DNA of 22,723 nt, from positions 1 to 22,723 of the forward strand of contig JALVLL010000222.1 in the NCBI GenBank assembly GCA_027027485.1, read 5' to 3'. Shown here in pieces: positions 8,516-15,710 of the stretch (position 1 is its first letter; the number at the start of each line of letters is the position of its first letter). The translations under genes were made by a program, and so were the position numbers. The DNA comes from Candidatus Bipolaricaulota bacterium. GTDB taxonomy: Bacteria > Bipolaricaulota > Bipolaricaulia > Bipolaricaulales > Bipolaricaulaceae. The notes beneath the pieces were generated by a model, which was not told the DNA's origin, made no database searches, and saw only the letters and a program-made list of their open reading frames with translations.

Positions 8516-9320
8516 GCCTTCTTCAAGTTCTCGCGATGGATCCAAAGGCCAAGTCCTCCCATATTTCCCGCGGATATCCCGAATTCCTCGGGATCTAACC
8601 GCAACACCGCATCGAGGCCGCTTCCGCGCTCGATCTCCGCGCCGACCCTCTCCCGAAGCATCTCCAGATAGCGGATGTTCCCCTCGATGGCGGCACGGGC
8701 GGCCTTACCCTTCAGGGGCCTTCCGTGTCCGGGGATGATGGTCTGTCCCCGGAAGCGTTTCAAAAGGCCCTTCAACGTCCCGAGCAACTCGAAGAGGCTC
8801 CCCGAGGCGATCAGGGGGATGGGTATCACCGTGTCTCCGGCGATCCAGACCCCCTTTCCGGGGAGCTCGACCAGTACGCTATCGGGGGAGTGCCCCGGGG
8901 TATGGCGGAGGAAGATCTCGGTTCCGGTATCGAGACGGAGCTCTTCCCTGAAAGTGATGTCCGGCGAACGGAGCTCGGGCGGCTCGAACCCGGGCAAAAA
9001 CCGCGCGAAGAACTCGCGGTCCACCTCCTTTATCTCTTTCCAGAAATCCCAGAAGGAGGCGTGGGCGATGAGCTCGGCCTCGGGGAAATGGACCGTGCCG
9101 TAGGAGTGATCACCGTGGGCATGTGTCACGACAACCCGTTTGATAGCGAGCTTCATTTCCCGCGAGAACTCGCGCACCTCCTCCGCCTCGTCCGGGAACA
9201 CGGGGGATCCACGATGAGGGCCTCCCCGGCGGATGCCTCCACCAAGGTCGAGATGGTTTCCGCAAACCGGGAGCGGAATATCCAGATGCCTTGCATGACG
9301 GGTTCGTCCTTCATGTACAT
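8488..9320 (-). CDS. Metallo-beta-lactamase-fold hydrolase, frameshifted near its N-terminus
   Basis: The main body shows the MBL signature in order: VVVTHAHGDHSYG (HxHxDH), HTPGHSPDS (third His), IAGDT (bridging Asp) and IPGHGRP (final His). This is a zinc or iron hydrolase of the glyoxalase-II-like/flexible-substrate type. The true N-terminus (MQGIWIFRSRFAETISTLVE, then LIVDPP) lies in another frame from the body. The frames join at a run of five G on the plus strand (9202-9206). Adding one base restores LIVDPPVFPDEAEEVREF, the expected strand and loop. So this is either a sequencing deletion in a homopolymer or a recent inactivating mutation. Start is ATG 9320, or ATG 9296, which has AAGGA upstream. 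The C-terminal about 70 residues beyond the MBL core are of unknown role. Substrate unknown. Confidence 0.75.
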
Positions 9321-9387
9321 CGGGAAAGTTTAGCTCAGGGGGGCGGAAGGGTATCATGGGCCATCGCTTTTTCCCGAGGGGGACAAG

Positions 9388-9975
9388 ATGGTGGTGGAGC
9401 TTATCTACGTAACCCCCGATCCAGAGGGGCTCATCGCCCGCTGTGCCCGTGTCTCCCACCGGTCCGAGGCCATGTCTTCCCCGGAGGGTGATCGGGAGCT
9501 CGTGCGGAAGCTCATCTCACGGGGGCACGAATCGGTGCTGGAGTTCGCCTCCGCCACGTTTTTGGTGGAGGGGATGTCCCGGGCGGCTGCGAACCAGCTC
9601 ACACGGCATCGGCTCGCGAGCTTCGTCCAGGAGTCCCAACGATTCGTGGACGTACGGGACCGGGGCCTCGTGCGCCCCCCGAGCTTCACCGACGCCCAGT
9701 GGGAAGAGACTGCCGCGCTGCATCGGAGGGCCGTCGAGCTCTACGAAAAGCTCATCGCGGAAGGAGTTCCGAAAGAGGACGCTCGCTATGTACTTCCCAT
9801 AGGTACAGAAACGGGGCTCGTGGTCTCCGCCACCCTCCGGGAGTGGCGGCACATCACCAGGCTCCGGGGGTCCCGGGCGGCCCAGTGGGAGATCCGCCTT
9901 TTCGCCAAAAAGGTCCTCGTGATCTTGAAGGAACATGCCCCCACGGTGTTCGGGGATCTGGAGGTGGCGGGATGA
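9388..9975 (+). CDS. thyX: FAD-dependent thymidylate synthase ThyX
   Basis: Makes dTMP from dUMP with methylene-tetrahydrofolate, using FAD and NADPH. At 195 aa it is near the short end of the family. The ThyX motif RHRxxSxxxxSxR is seen as RHRLASFVQESQR (residues 73-85), and the conserved GHESVLEFA precedes it at about 46-54. The C-terminal part has LREWRHITRLRGSRAAQWEIR, matching the dUMP/FAD-binding helix. ATG 9388 follows a GAGGGGGA ribosome site. The next gene, dcd, starts inside its stop codon (ATGA), so the two are translationally coupled. Together they supply thymidine nucleotides. Confidence 0.95.
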   Translation: MVVELIYVTPDPEGLIARCARVSHRSEAMSSPEGDRELVRKLISRGHESVLEFASATFLVEGMSRAAANQLTRHRLASFVQESQRFVDVRDRGLVRPPSFTDAQWEETAALHRRAVELYEKLIAEGVPKEDARYVLPIGTETGLVVSATLREWRHITRLRGSRAAQWEIRLFAKKVLVILKEHAPTVFGDLEVAG

Positions 9976-10532
9976 GCTGGTCGATCCTTTCCGATCGTGA
10001 AATCAGGGAGCTCTGTGAGCGGGAGCCGCCCATGATCACCCCCTTCGTCCCCCGACAGGAGGGGAAGCCCTCCTACGGTTTGAGCTCCTTCGGCTACGAT
10101 ATCCGCTTGGGAAGGAGGTTCCTGGTGCCCCTGGGCGGGGTGAACGCGGTGCTCGATCCCCTGGCCTTCCCCCGGGACCTATTCCGGGAGATGGAGGTGG
10201 ACGGGGTTTTCGAGCTCGCCCCCCACTCCCAGGTCCTGGCCGAAAGCATTGAGTGGTTCAATATCCCTGAGGACGTGATGGGGGTATGTTGGGGGAAGAG
10301 TTCCTACGCCCGCTGCGGCCTCTTGGTGAACGTGACACCCTTGGAACCGCGGTGGCGCGGAAAACTCACTATAGAATTGGCAAATCTCTCGCCGCTTCCC
10401 ATAAGGCTCCACATCGGCCAGGGGATCGCCCAGGTGGTCTTCTTCCGGGGACGGCGACCCATGCGCACTTACACGGAGAAGGAGGCCGGCGGGATCTATC
10501 AGGATCAGCCGGGGGTCACACCCCCTTCGTGA
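9972..10532 (+). CDS. dcd: dCTP deaminase (possibly bifunctional with dUTPase)
   Basis: Converts dCTP to dUTP, the route to dUMP that ThyX then methylates. The 186-aa protein begins MSWSILSDREI, as in Dcd proteins, then SFGYDIRLG. The core GKSSYARCGLLVN contributes the nucleotide-binding Arg, and WRGKLTIELAN contains the catalytic Glu of the family. IGQGIAQVVFF and the flexible C-terminal segment with GIYQDQPG close the active site. The start ATG overlaps the thyX stop as ATGA. Some Dcd homologues also hydrolyse dUTP to dUMP. No separate dUTPase gene is in the window, so a bifunctional enzyme is plausible but not shown. Confidence 0.9.
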   Translation: MSWSILSDREIRELCEREPPMITPFVPRQEGKPSYGLSSFGYDIRLGRRFLVPLGGVNAVLDPLAFPRDLFREMEVDGVFELAPHSQVLAESIEWFNIPEDVMGVCWGKSSYARCGLLVNVTPLEPRWRGKLTIELANLSPLPIRLHIGQGIAQVVFFRGRRPMRTYTEKEAGGIYQDQPGVTPPS

Positions 10533-10540
10533 AGGCGGAG

Positions 10541-10570
10541 TTGACATCCCGTTTCCGGAGCGAGTAGGAT
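10541..10570 (+). promoter_or_regulatory. Sigma-A-type promoter, probably giving a leaderless ykuK mRNA
   Basis: A perfect -35 TTGACA (10541-10546) and a -10 TAGGAT (10565-10570) are separated by 18 bp. The ATG of the next gene begins 7 nt after the -10, right where transcription should start. No convincing ribosome site lies between other than the -10 itself. Confidence 0.5.
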
Positions 10571-10577
10571 CACAGCG

Positions 10578-11057
10578 ATGAGAAGGGAAACTTTTTACAA
10601 CCCCACCGCAGGCGCCTTGGCCTTTCCCCAGGTGGTGGACGAGATCGTCTCCATGATGAGGAATGACCCCGAGGCCGCCTATGAGATCATCGTGGGGACC
10701 GATTCGCAGACCTATTACAACACCGCCGAGTACGTCTCCGCCATCGTCATCCATCGCCTGGGAAAAGGCGGGCGCTATTTCTGGCAGCGGCGCCGGGAGA
10801 GGAACCCCAAGACGATCCGGGAGCGCATCTGGCGCGAGGCCTGGCTTTCCTACGAGCTCGCCCGCAGGTTAATGGAGGCCCTGCAGGAGCGAAGGATTCT
10901 CGGATTCCACCTCGAGATCCATGTGGACGTGGGGCGATCCGGCCGCACCCGGGAGCTAGTGGAGGAAGTGGTGGGGATGATCCGGGGGAGCGGCTTCGCC
11001 GTGCGCACCAAACCCGAGGCCTACGCCGCCTCGGTGGTAGCGGACAAGCATACCTAA
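10578..11057 (+). CDS. YkuK/DUF458 RNase H-like protein
   Basis: A 159-aa protein of the YkuK family (DUF458), which has a ribonuclease H-like fold and unproven function. Visible family features are the N-terminal F-Y-N-P-T-A-G segment, the strand IIVGTDSQT with the first acidic residue, the middle strand EIHVDVG, and the C-terminal VVADKHT. In these proteins the last carries conserved Asp/His residues. It may be a nuclease or sporulation/stress protein; no activity can be assigned. It has its own TTGACA/TAGGAT promoter. Its stop codon overlaps the tail of the convergent MNT pseudogene by 4 bp. Confidence 0.85.
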   Translation: MRRETFYNPTAGALAFPQVVDEIVSMMRNDPEAAYEIIVGTDSQTYYNTAEYVSAIVIHRLGKGGRYFWQRRRERNPKTIRERIWREAWLSYELARRLMEALQERRILGFHLEIHVDVGRSGRTRELVEEVVGMIRGSGFAVRTKPEAYAASVVADKHT

Positions 11058-11424
11058 TCCTTATCCTCGAAAAGCTCCCGAAGCTTCTCCCTCGCTTCTG
11101 GGGATAGCCAGAGTATCATGCCTGTCCTCAGGGCCTCCCGGGCGAGGGGTTGCCCCCGTGCGATCTCTCCCAGGGTATAAGGGAAAAAACCTCTACGGGC
11201 ACAGGGAACCTGTCCGGAAGATATCGAGGGATGCGAGACAGGGAAGGATCACCGCTTCAGTAAAGGATCAGGAGTATGTCCACGTCGCTTCCGGGAAAGG
11301 CCTTCCCCGCCGCGAAGGAACCGAAGACCACCACGCTGGCCACTTCCGGACGCCGTTTGAGCTCCTCTACATATCTCTTGAGGGCATCCCAGATGGCCTT
11401 CTCATCCAGCCAGGATATCTCCAC
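11054..11424 (-). pseudogene. MNT-type nucleotidyltransferase (antitoxin-like), broken
   Basis: Minimal nucleotidyltransferase partner of the HEPN gene just upstream. From a GTG at 11424 the frame reads VEISWLDEKAIWDALKRY and then VVVFGSFAAGKAFPGSDVD. This is the G-S-x10-D-x-D active-site signature that in MntA proteins adds AMP to the HEPN partner. Right after, TGA at 11257-11259 stops the frame. The same frame continues beyond it with recognisable family sequence (SRIPRYLPDRFPVPVEVF). A one-base loss in the A6 run at 11184-11189 then shifts to PYTLGEIARGQPLAREALRTG and EKLRELFEDKD, ending at 11054. TGA serves as a normal stop elsewhere in the window, so recoding is unlikely. Two lesions make it probably dead. 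Confidence 0.7.
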
Positions 11425-11786
11425 AGAACCGTAAGATTTCCTCCGCTCGGCGGATGGCATCTTCGGCCTCCGTTCGGGTGTAGAATCCCGTGGGAGCCTT
11501 CGCTCGAGGCCATTGGGATATCGCGTGGGGATGTAGTGTTTATCGAGGATCTTCGCGTTTTCAATCAAACGTTCGGGGATCCCTGTTTCATCGGCTAAGG
11601 CCTCGAGAAGGAAACGCACCGCATGTCCCTGGGGGCGCCTTTTCTTTCTAAGACGGCCTTCACCGCCACCTCGGCGGCCTGTTGGGCAGCGAAGCAGGCC
11701 CACTCGTAATCCCCTGCTTCAAGGGATTTCCGTGCGTGCTCCAGCTCAGCCTGGGCCTGAACCCACCGTTCCCGAGACCTCTCCAT
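11402..11786 (-). pseudogene. HEPN-domain protein (toxin-like), frameshifted
   Basis: Partner of the MNT gene in a HEPN/MNT (type VII-like) pair. ATG at 11786 overlaps the stop of the thioredoxin-like gene (TAATG). The first frame reads MERSRERWVQAQAELEHARK and EWACFAAQQAAEVAVKAVLERKGA, the HEPN helices. It then needs one added base in the G5 run at 11631-11635 to continue as HAVRFLLEALADETGIPERL and DKHYIPTRYPNG. A second one-base repair near 11501-11507 gives APTGFYTRTEAEDAIRRAEE and stop at 11402. The reconstructed protein is about 128 aa, normal for the family. Either the sequence has indel errors or the gene has decayed. The stop codon in the MNT partner favours decay. Confidence 0.7.
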
Positions 11787-12691
11787 TAGCCCGATCCTCC
11801 CTCGGGATCGCCCGTCTCCAGGTACTCCTCGATTTCGAGGACGAGGGTTTCCGTTGGGCCCTCCCATACCGCTTTTACGAGGCCGTCTTTCCCCACGAGG
11901 AAGAAAGTCGGGGTCCAACGGATGCGGTAGCGTTCCATCGTCTCCTTCTCCCTCTTCCCGAGGACGACGACGGTGAGCTTGTCCCCGTACTTTTCTTTGA
12001 GGTCAGAAAGTTCGTTTCTATCCTCATCGGAAAGCTCATGCCCCTTGTTGAGGACCACCATGGCCACGGGAAGGAGTTTCGTGAAGTCGTCCAGGAAGGC
12101 CAGTGACGCGCGACACGCGGGGCAGGTGGTGCTGAAGAAGAAGAGGAGGACGGGCTTCGGGAGGTCCTCGATACCCACTTCCTTCCCTTGTAGGTTTACC
12201 CCGCGGAGCTCGGGCGGGGGAGCCCCGAGCAGGTCTTGGGGACGGGGGATTACGAACTCCTTCAGCTCTTCGAGCTTCGTTTCGAGATCGTCCCGATCGA
12301 AAGGCCACTTAAGTTTCTCGGAGAAGGTCCCTTCGGCGAAGAGGACTACCGTGGGTGCCACCTCGATATGGAACCATGAGGCGAGGACGAACTGGGAGTC
12401 GACGATCACGGGCAAGGGTACTTCCTCCAAGGCCTCCCGGAGCTCGGGCGTCTCCCAGGGGACCACAAGCGCCACTTGGATCTCGCTCTGCGTTTGCCGG
12501 GAGTCCCAATCCTCGAGCCAGTCGATGGCCATATCACAGGCCCCACATCCCGGGGCCACCACGAAGGCGAAGCACCACTTTCCCTGGAGGATCCGATCGA
12601 AGGGTATTTCCCCACCCCCAAGCAAAGGGAACGCCTGTGAGGCCACCCCAAGTAGGGCAGCGCTCGCGAGGGCCAAAAAGGCTTTCTTCAT
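11786..12691 (-). CDS. Secreted protein with two thioredoxin-like domains
   Basis: A 301-aa exported thiol-disulfide protein. Residues 1-20 form a signal peptide. The first thioredoxin-like domain has APGCGACDMA (CxxC at 49 and 52) and a cis-Pro loop VAPTVVL. The second resembles TlpA/ResA, with STTCPACRAS (CxxC at 190 and 193) and WTPTFFLVG. A further Cys40 lies before the first pair. It may reduce or shuffle disulfides of exported proteins. Cys-bearing dockerins are encoded in this window, but no link is shown. ATG 12691 overlaps the rlpA-like stop by ATGA, and its own stop overlaps the HEPN start by TAATG, so translation is coupled across three genes. Confidence 0.85.
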   Translation of the reverse strand: MKKAFLALASAALLGVASQAFPLLGGGEIPFDRILQGKWCFAFVVAPGCGACDMAIDWLEDWDSRQTQSEIQVALVVPWETPELREALEEVPLPVIVDSQFVLASWFHIEVAPTVVLFAEGTFSEKLKWPFDRDDLETKLEELKEFVIPRPQDLLGAPPPELRGVNLQGKEVGIEDLPKPVLLFFFSTTCPACRASLAFLDDFTKLLPVAMVVLNKGHELSDEDRNELSDLKEKYGDKLTVVVLGKREKETMERYRIRWTPTFFLVGKDGLVKAVWEGPTETLVLEIEEYLETGDPEGGSG

Positions 12692-13083
12692 CCCCTACCT
12701 CCCTCTTCGGGTATCTCGAGGATTATAAGGCCTACCTCGGCCGTTCCCCTTCCCACGATCCCGAGCTCCGAGGCCGCGGCGTAGGATAGGTCGATGATAC
12801 GTCCCGGGATGAAAGGCCCCCGGTCGTTTATCCGGACCACCACGGATTTCCCCGTGGAGAGATCCACCACCTTCACCACGGTGCCGAAAGGCAAGGTCCT
12901 GTGGGCGGCGGTGAAGGAGTACATGTCGTAGAGCTCGCCGTTGGCGGTCATCCTCCCGTGGAACTTGGGGCCGTACCAGGAAGCGATCCCCACCTCGTAG
13001 AACTCGGGCGAGGGATGCGGGTAAAGAAGGGACCATACCAAGACGGCTCCGAGAAGGACGGCCACGAGGAGGAACTCCCTCAA
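12688..13083 (-). CDS. rlpA: RlpA-like double-psi beta-barrel protein
   Basis: A 131-aa envelope protein of the RlpA family, whose best known members are septal lytic transglycosylases acting on peptidoglycan without stem peptides. Family motifs are clear: GIASWYGPKFHGRMTANGE, TAAHRTLPFGTVVKV, VVRINDRGPF and GRIIDLSYAAASELG. It has one N-terminal membrane segment or uncleaved signal (residues 3-20) and lacks both a lipobox and the C-terminal SPOR domain of E. coli RlpA. The start is TTG at 13083 with GGAGGGTGA upstream. ATG at 13090 is in the wrong frame. It lies 16 bp after the DUF2227 gene and overlaps the thioredoxin-like gene. Confidence 0.88.
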   Translation of the reverse strand: MREFLLVAVLLGAVLVWSLLYPHPSPEFYEVGIASWYGPKFHGRMTANGELYDMYSFTAAHRTLPFGTVVKVVDLSTGKSVVVRINDRGPFIPGRIIDLSYAAASELGIVGRGTAEVGLIILEIPEEGGRG

Positions 13084-13099
13084 CCCCCATCACCCTCCC

Positions 13100-13561
13100 T
13101 CAGGGGATCCGCCTCTTCCAATAGCTCACCACGTGATCCAGGGCCACGTGGAGGAAGTTGGAGAGGTATACCCCGGCCAAGGCCGCGCCCGCGTAGCTCA
13201 ATTTCGGCATCCTCCATCCCCCGCGGATCCCGAAGAGGAGGTACAGGATCCCCCAGGCCGCAGCCCCCAGGGCCGCGAGATATAGGACCCGGGTCAGGGG
13301 ACCGAAGAGGATGGAATGGGAGAGGCCGCGGTGCTTGAAGACCTTGGAGTAGGGGATCCAAAGTATCCTGAGGGCGCCCCAGCGGCGGGCGGTATCGGAC
13401 CTCTCCAAGTCGAGGTCCGGGCTCAGAAAGAGCGAGACGGCGACATAGGAGAGGGTGAAGATCACGAGCTCCTCCCACGGTACGCCCAGTATCGCCCCCC
13501 CAAAAGTCCAGATGGGAAGGGTGGCGATCTCGAACTTGAGGTGCGTGCTCCCGCTGGGCAT
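13100..13561 (-). CDS. DUF2227 putative metal-binding membrane protein
   Basis: A 153-aa membrane protein of the DUF2227 family, function unknown. It begins MPSGSTHLKFE, the usual family start with a His that may bind metal, then a hydrophobic helix. Next come SPDLDLERSDTARRWG and HRGLSHSILFGPLTR, with the Asp and His residues that give the family its metal-binding label. Further hydrophobic segments near 95-115 and 125-145 suggest three or four membrane helices, and HVALDHVVSYW provides late His/Asp. ATG 13561 follows AGGGGTC. It is divergent from groESL and shares the 102-bp intergenic region containing the CIRCE-like element, so it could also respond to HrcA. Confidence 0.8.
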   Translation of the reverse strand: MPSGSTHLKFEIATLPIWTFGGAILGVPWEELVIFTLSYVAVSLFLSPDLDLERSDTARRWGALRILWIPYSKVFKHRGLSHSILFGPLTRVLYLAALGAAAWGILYLLFGIRGGWRMPKLSYAGAALAGVYLSNFLHVALDHVVSYWKRRIP

Positions 13562-13564
13562 CGT

Positions 13565-13593
13565 TTGACCCCTATCGATGGGGCTGTTAAAAT
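13565..13593 (+). promoter_or_regulatory. groESL promoter
   Basis: TTGACC (13565-13570), a 17-bp spacer, and TAAAAT (13588-13593) make a good sigma-A promoter. Transcription would begin near 13600, inside the CIRCE-like repeat, the usual arrangement for HrcA repression. Confidence 0.75.
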
Positions 13594-13594
13594 T

Positions 13595-13621
13595 TTAGCA
13601 GCTACGCTCTTTTATTGCTAA
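13595..13621 (+). promoter_or_regulatory. CIRCE-like HrcA operator
   Basis: TTAGCAGCT, nine bases, then TATTGCTAA. The 9-9-9 geometry and the outer TTAGCA/TGCTAA match the CIRCE consensus TTAGCACTC-N9-GAGTGCTAA, while the inner three positions of each arm differ. Its location directly after the -10 of groES supports HrcA-controlled heat-shock regulation. hrcA itself is not in the window. Confidence 0.7.
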
Positions 13622-13663
13622 GTACCCCCTTATCCCAAAAGGAAACGTTAAGGAGGTGAGCCC

Positions 13664-13939
13664 ATGAAAATCAAGCCCCTGGGCAACCGGGTACTGGTGA
13701 GGAAGATCGAGCAGGAGGAGCGGAAGCTCCCCAGCGGGATCGTCCTGCCCGAGTCGGTCAAGGATGAGAAGGCCATCCGCGGCGAGGTCGTGGCCGTGGG
13801 CACCGCCGAGAAGATCGAGGTCAAGGAGGGCGACAAGGTCCTCGTCTCCGCCTATGCCGGCACCGAGGTCCGTATGGGCGAGGAGAAGTACCTCCTCGTA
13901 AAGACCACCGATATCCTGGCCATCATCGAGGAGGAGTGA
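13664..13939 (+). CDS. groES: Co-chaperonin GroES (Cpn10)
   Basis: Cytosolic lid of the GroEL folding chamber, 91 aa, normal being about 95. It opens MKIKPLGNRVLVRKIE. The mobile loop is near residues 17-32 (EERKLPSGIVLPESVKDE) with the Ile-Val-Leu contact for GroEL, and it ends in the usual strand DILAIIEEE. The ribosome site AAGGAGGTGA is near perfect. groEL follows after 15 bp. Third positions are almost all G or C, stronger than in the neighbours, which fits high expression. Confidence 0.97.
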   Translation: MKIKPLGNRVLVRKIEQEERKLPSGIVLPESVKDEKAIRGEVVAVGTAEKIEVKEGDKVLVSAYAGTEVRMGEEKYLLVKTTDILAIIEEE

Positions 13940-13954
13940 AAAAGGAGGTGAACG

Positions 13955-15574
13955 ATGGCCGCGAAAGAGGTCATATTCGGTGAGGAGGCCCGCAGGAAGG
14001 TCCTGGAGGGTGTGGAGAAGCTGGCCAATGTGGTGCGCGTCACCCTCGGCCCCCGCGGGCGCAACGTCTGCCTGGAGAAGAAGTTCGGCTCCCCCGACAT
14101 CGTGAACGACGGCGTAACCATCGCCGAGGAGCAGGAGTACAAGGACCCCTTCGAGAACATGGGGGCCCAGCTCGTGAAGGAGGTGGCCTCCAAGACCAAC
14201 GACGTGGCCGGTGACGGCACCACCACCGCCACCATCCTGGCCCACGCCATGGTGAAAGAGGGCTTCAAGATGGTGGCCGCCGGCGCCAATCCCATTGCCC
14301 TCAAGCGCGGGATCGAGAAGGGCGTCAAGGTGGTGGTGGACGAGCTCAAGAAGATGTCCCGGAAACTCACCTCCAAGGAGGAAACCGCCCAGGTGGCCAC
14401 CATCTCCGCCAACGACCCCGAGATCGGCCGCATCATCGCCGACGCCATGGAGGCCGTGGGCGAGGACGGCGTGATCACGGTGGAGGACTCCGACACCATC
14501 GAGACCTACTACGAGATCGTGGAGGGGATGCGCTTCGACCGCGAGTACATCTCCCCCTACTTCGTCACCGACCCGAAGAAGATGGAGGTGGTGCTCGAGG
14601 AGCCCTACATCCTCATCACCGACCGCGAGATCAAGAACGCCATGGATCTCATCCCCATCATGGAAAAGGTGGCCCAGACCGGGAAGCCCCTCCTGGTCAT
14701 CGCCAAGGACGTGACCGGTGAGGCCCTCTCCACTCTGGTGCTGAACAAGCTCCGGGGCACCCTGACCTCCTGTGCCGTCAAGGCCCCGGGCTTCGGCGAC
14801 CGCCGCAAGGCCATGCTCGAGGACATCGCCATCCTCACCGGCGGCCGGGTCATCTCCGAGGACGCCGGGATGGAGGTCCGCAACGCGACCCTTGAGGACC
14901 TGGGCCGCGCCGAAAAGGTCCGGGTCACCCATGAGGACACCACCATCATCGGCGGGAAAGGCGATCCCGAGGCCATCAAGGCCCGCATCGAACAGATCAA
15001 CGAGCAGATCAAGACCACCGATTCCGAGTACGACCGGGAGAAGCTGGAGGAGCGCAAGGCCAAGCTCGCCGGCGGTGTGGCTGTGATCAAGGTGGGGGCC
15101 GCCACCGAGACCGAGCTCGAGGAGAAGAAGCACCGCTTCGAGGACGCCCTGGAGGCCACCAAGGCCGCCGTGGAGGAGGGGATCCTCCCCGGAGGCGGCG
15201 TGGCCCTGCTGCGGACCATCCCGGCCCTGGAGAAGCTCGAGAAGGAGCTCGAGGGCGATGAGAAGGTAGGCGTCCAGATCCTCAAGAGGGCCCTGGAGGA
15301 GCCCGCCCGGCAGCTGGCGGAGAACGCCGGCTTCGAGGGCGCCGTGATCGTGGAGCAGCTCAAGAAGGAGAAGGGAAACGTCGGCTTCGACGTGGTCAAG
15401 GGCGAGTTCGTGGACATGTTCGAGGCCGGGATCATCGATCCCACCAAGGTCACCCGCTCGGCCCTCCAAAACGCCGCCTCCATCGCCGGGATGCTGCTCA
15501 CCACCGAGGCCCTGGTGGCCGAGATCAGGGAGGAGAAGAAGGAGGGCGCCACTCCTCCGCCCCCCGAGTTCTGA
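13955..15574 (+). CDS. groL: Chaperonin GroEL (Cpn60)
   Basis: ATP-driven double-ring folding chamber, 539 aa. Equatorial-domain motifs are present: TLGPRGRNV, the ATP-binding NDVAGDGTTTATILAHAM with catalytic Asp, and the C-terminal GGGVALLR. The apical segment (about 190-375) includes the hydrophobic groove region. The family tail of Gly-Gly-Met repeats is missing and is replaced by a short proline-rich end (TPPPPEF). The ribosome site AAAGGAGGTGA precedes ATG. The gene ends 19 bp before a strong terminator, so groES-groEL is a closed two-gene unit. Codon use is extremely GC-ending, and long spurious frames on the opposite strand result from this. Confidence 0.98.
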   Translation: MAAKEVIFGEEARRKVLEGVEKLANVVRVTLGPRGRNVCLEKKFGSPDIVNDGVTIAEEQEYKDPFENMGAQLVKEVASKTNDVAGDGTTTATILAHAMVKEGFKMVAAGANPIALKRGIEKGVKVVVDELKKMSRKLTSKEETAQVATISANDPEIGRIIADAMEAVGEDGVITVEDSDTIETYYEIVEGMRFDREYISPYFVTDPKKMEVVLEEPYILITDREIKNAMDLIPIMEKVAQTGKPLLVIAKDVTGEALSTLVLNKLRGTLTSCAVKAPGFGDRRKAMLEDIAILTGGRVISEDAGMEVRNATLEDLGRAEKVRVTHEDTTIIGGKGDPEAIKARIEQINEQIKTTDSEYDREKLEERKAKLAGGVAVIKVGAATETELEEKKHRFEDALEATKAAVEEGILPGGGVALLRTIPALEKLEKELEGDEKVGVQILKRALEEPARQLAENAGFEGAVIVEQLKKEKGNVGFDVVKGEFVDMFEAGIIDPTKVTRSALQNAASIAGMLLTTEALVAEIREEKKEGATPPPPEF

Positions 15575-15593
15575 GAGGAGTTGGGCTGGGGAG

Positions 15594-15628
15594 GGGGCCC
15601 CGGGTGACCGGGGCCCCTTTCTCTTTTC
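15594..15628 (+). terminator. Intrinsic terminator of groES-groEL
   Basis: A perfect 10-bp stem, GGGGCCCCGG with CCGGGGCCCC, closed by the GNRA tetraloop GTGA and followed by TTTCTCTTTT. Confidence 0.92.
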
Positions 15629-15710
15629 GGGTGAATCCCAAGGGTCCCTGGCTTATCCTTTGGCCCCCGGTAGCTTGGTTCGGGAAAATCCGTCCGTTTA
15701 GGAGGTGGCG

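Noticed and set aside
11257..11259. TGA in the MNT gene as a recoded sense codon (selenocysteine, Trp or Gly)
   Set aside because: TGA is the normal stop of thyX, dcd, speD, speB and other genes here, no SECIS-like context is evident, and the gene also carries a frameshift.
13595..15469. A 624-codon open frame on the strand opposite groEL
   Set aside because: It lies in antisense to groES/groEL, is made almost wholly of Leu, Gly, Asp, His and Val, and is explained by the extreme GC-ending codon use of groEL.
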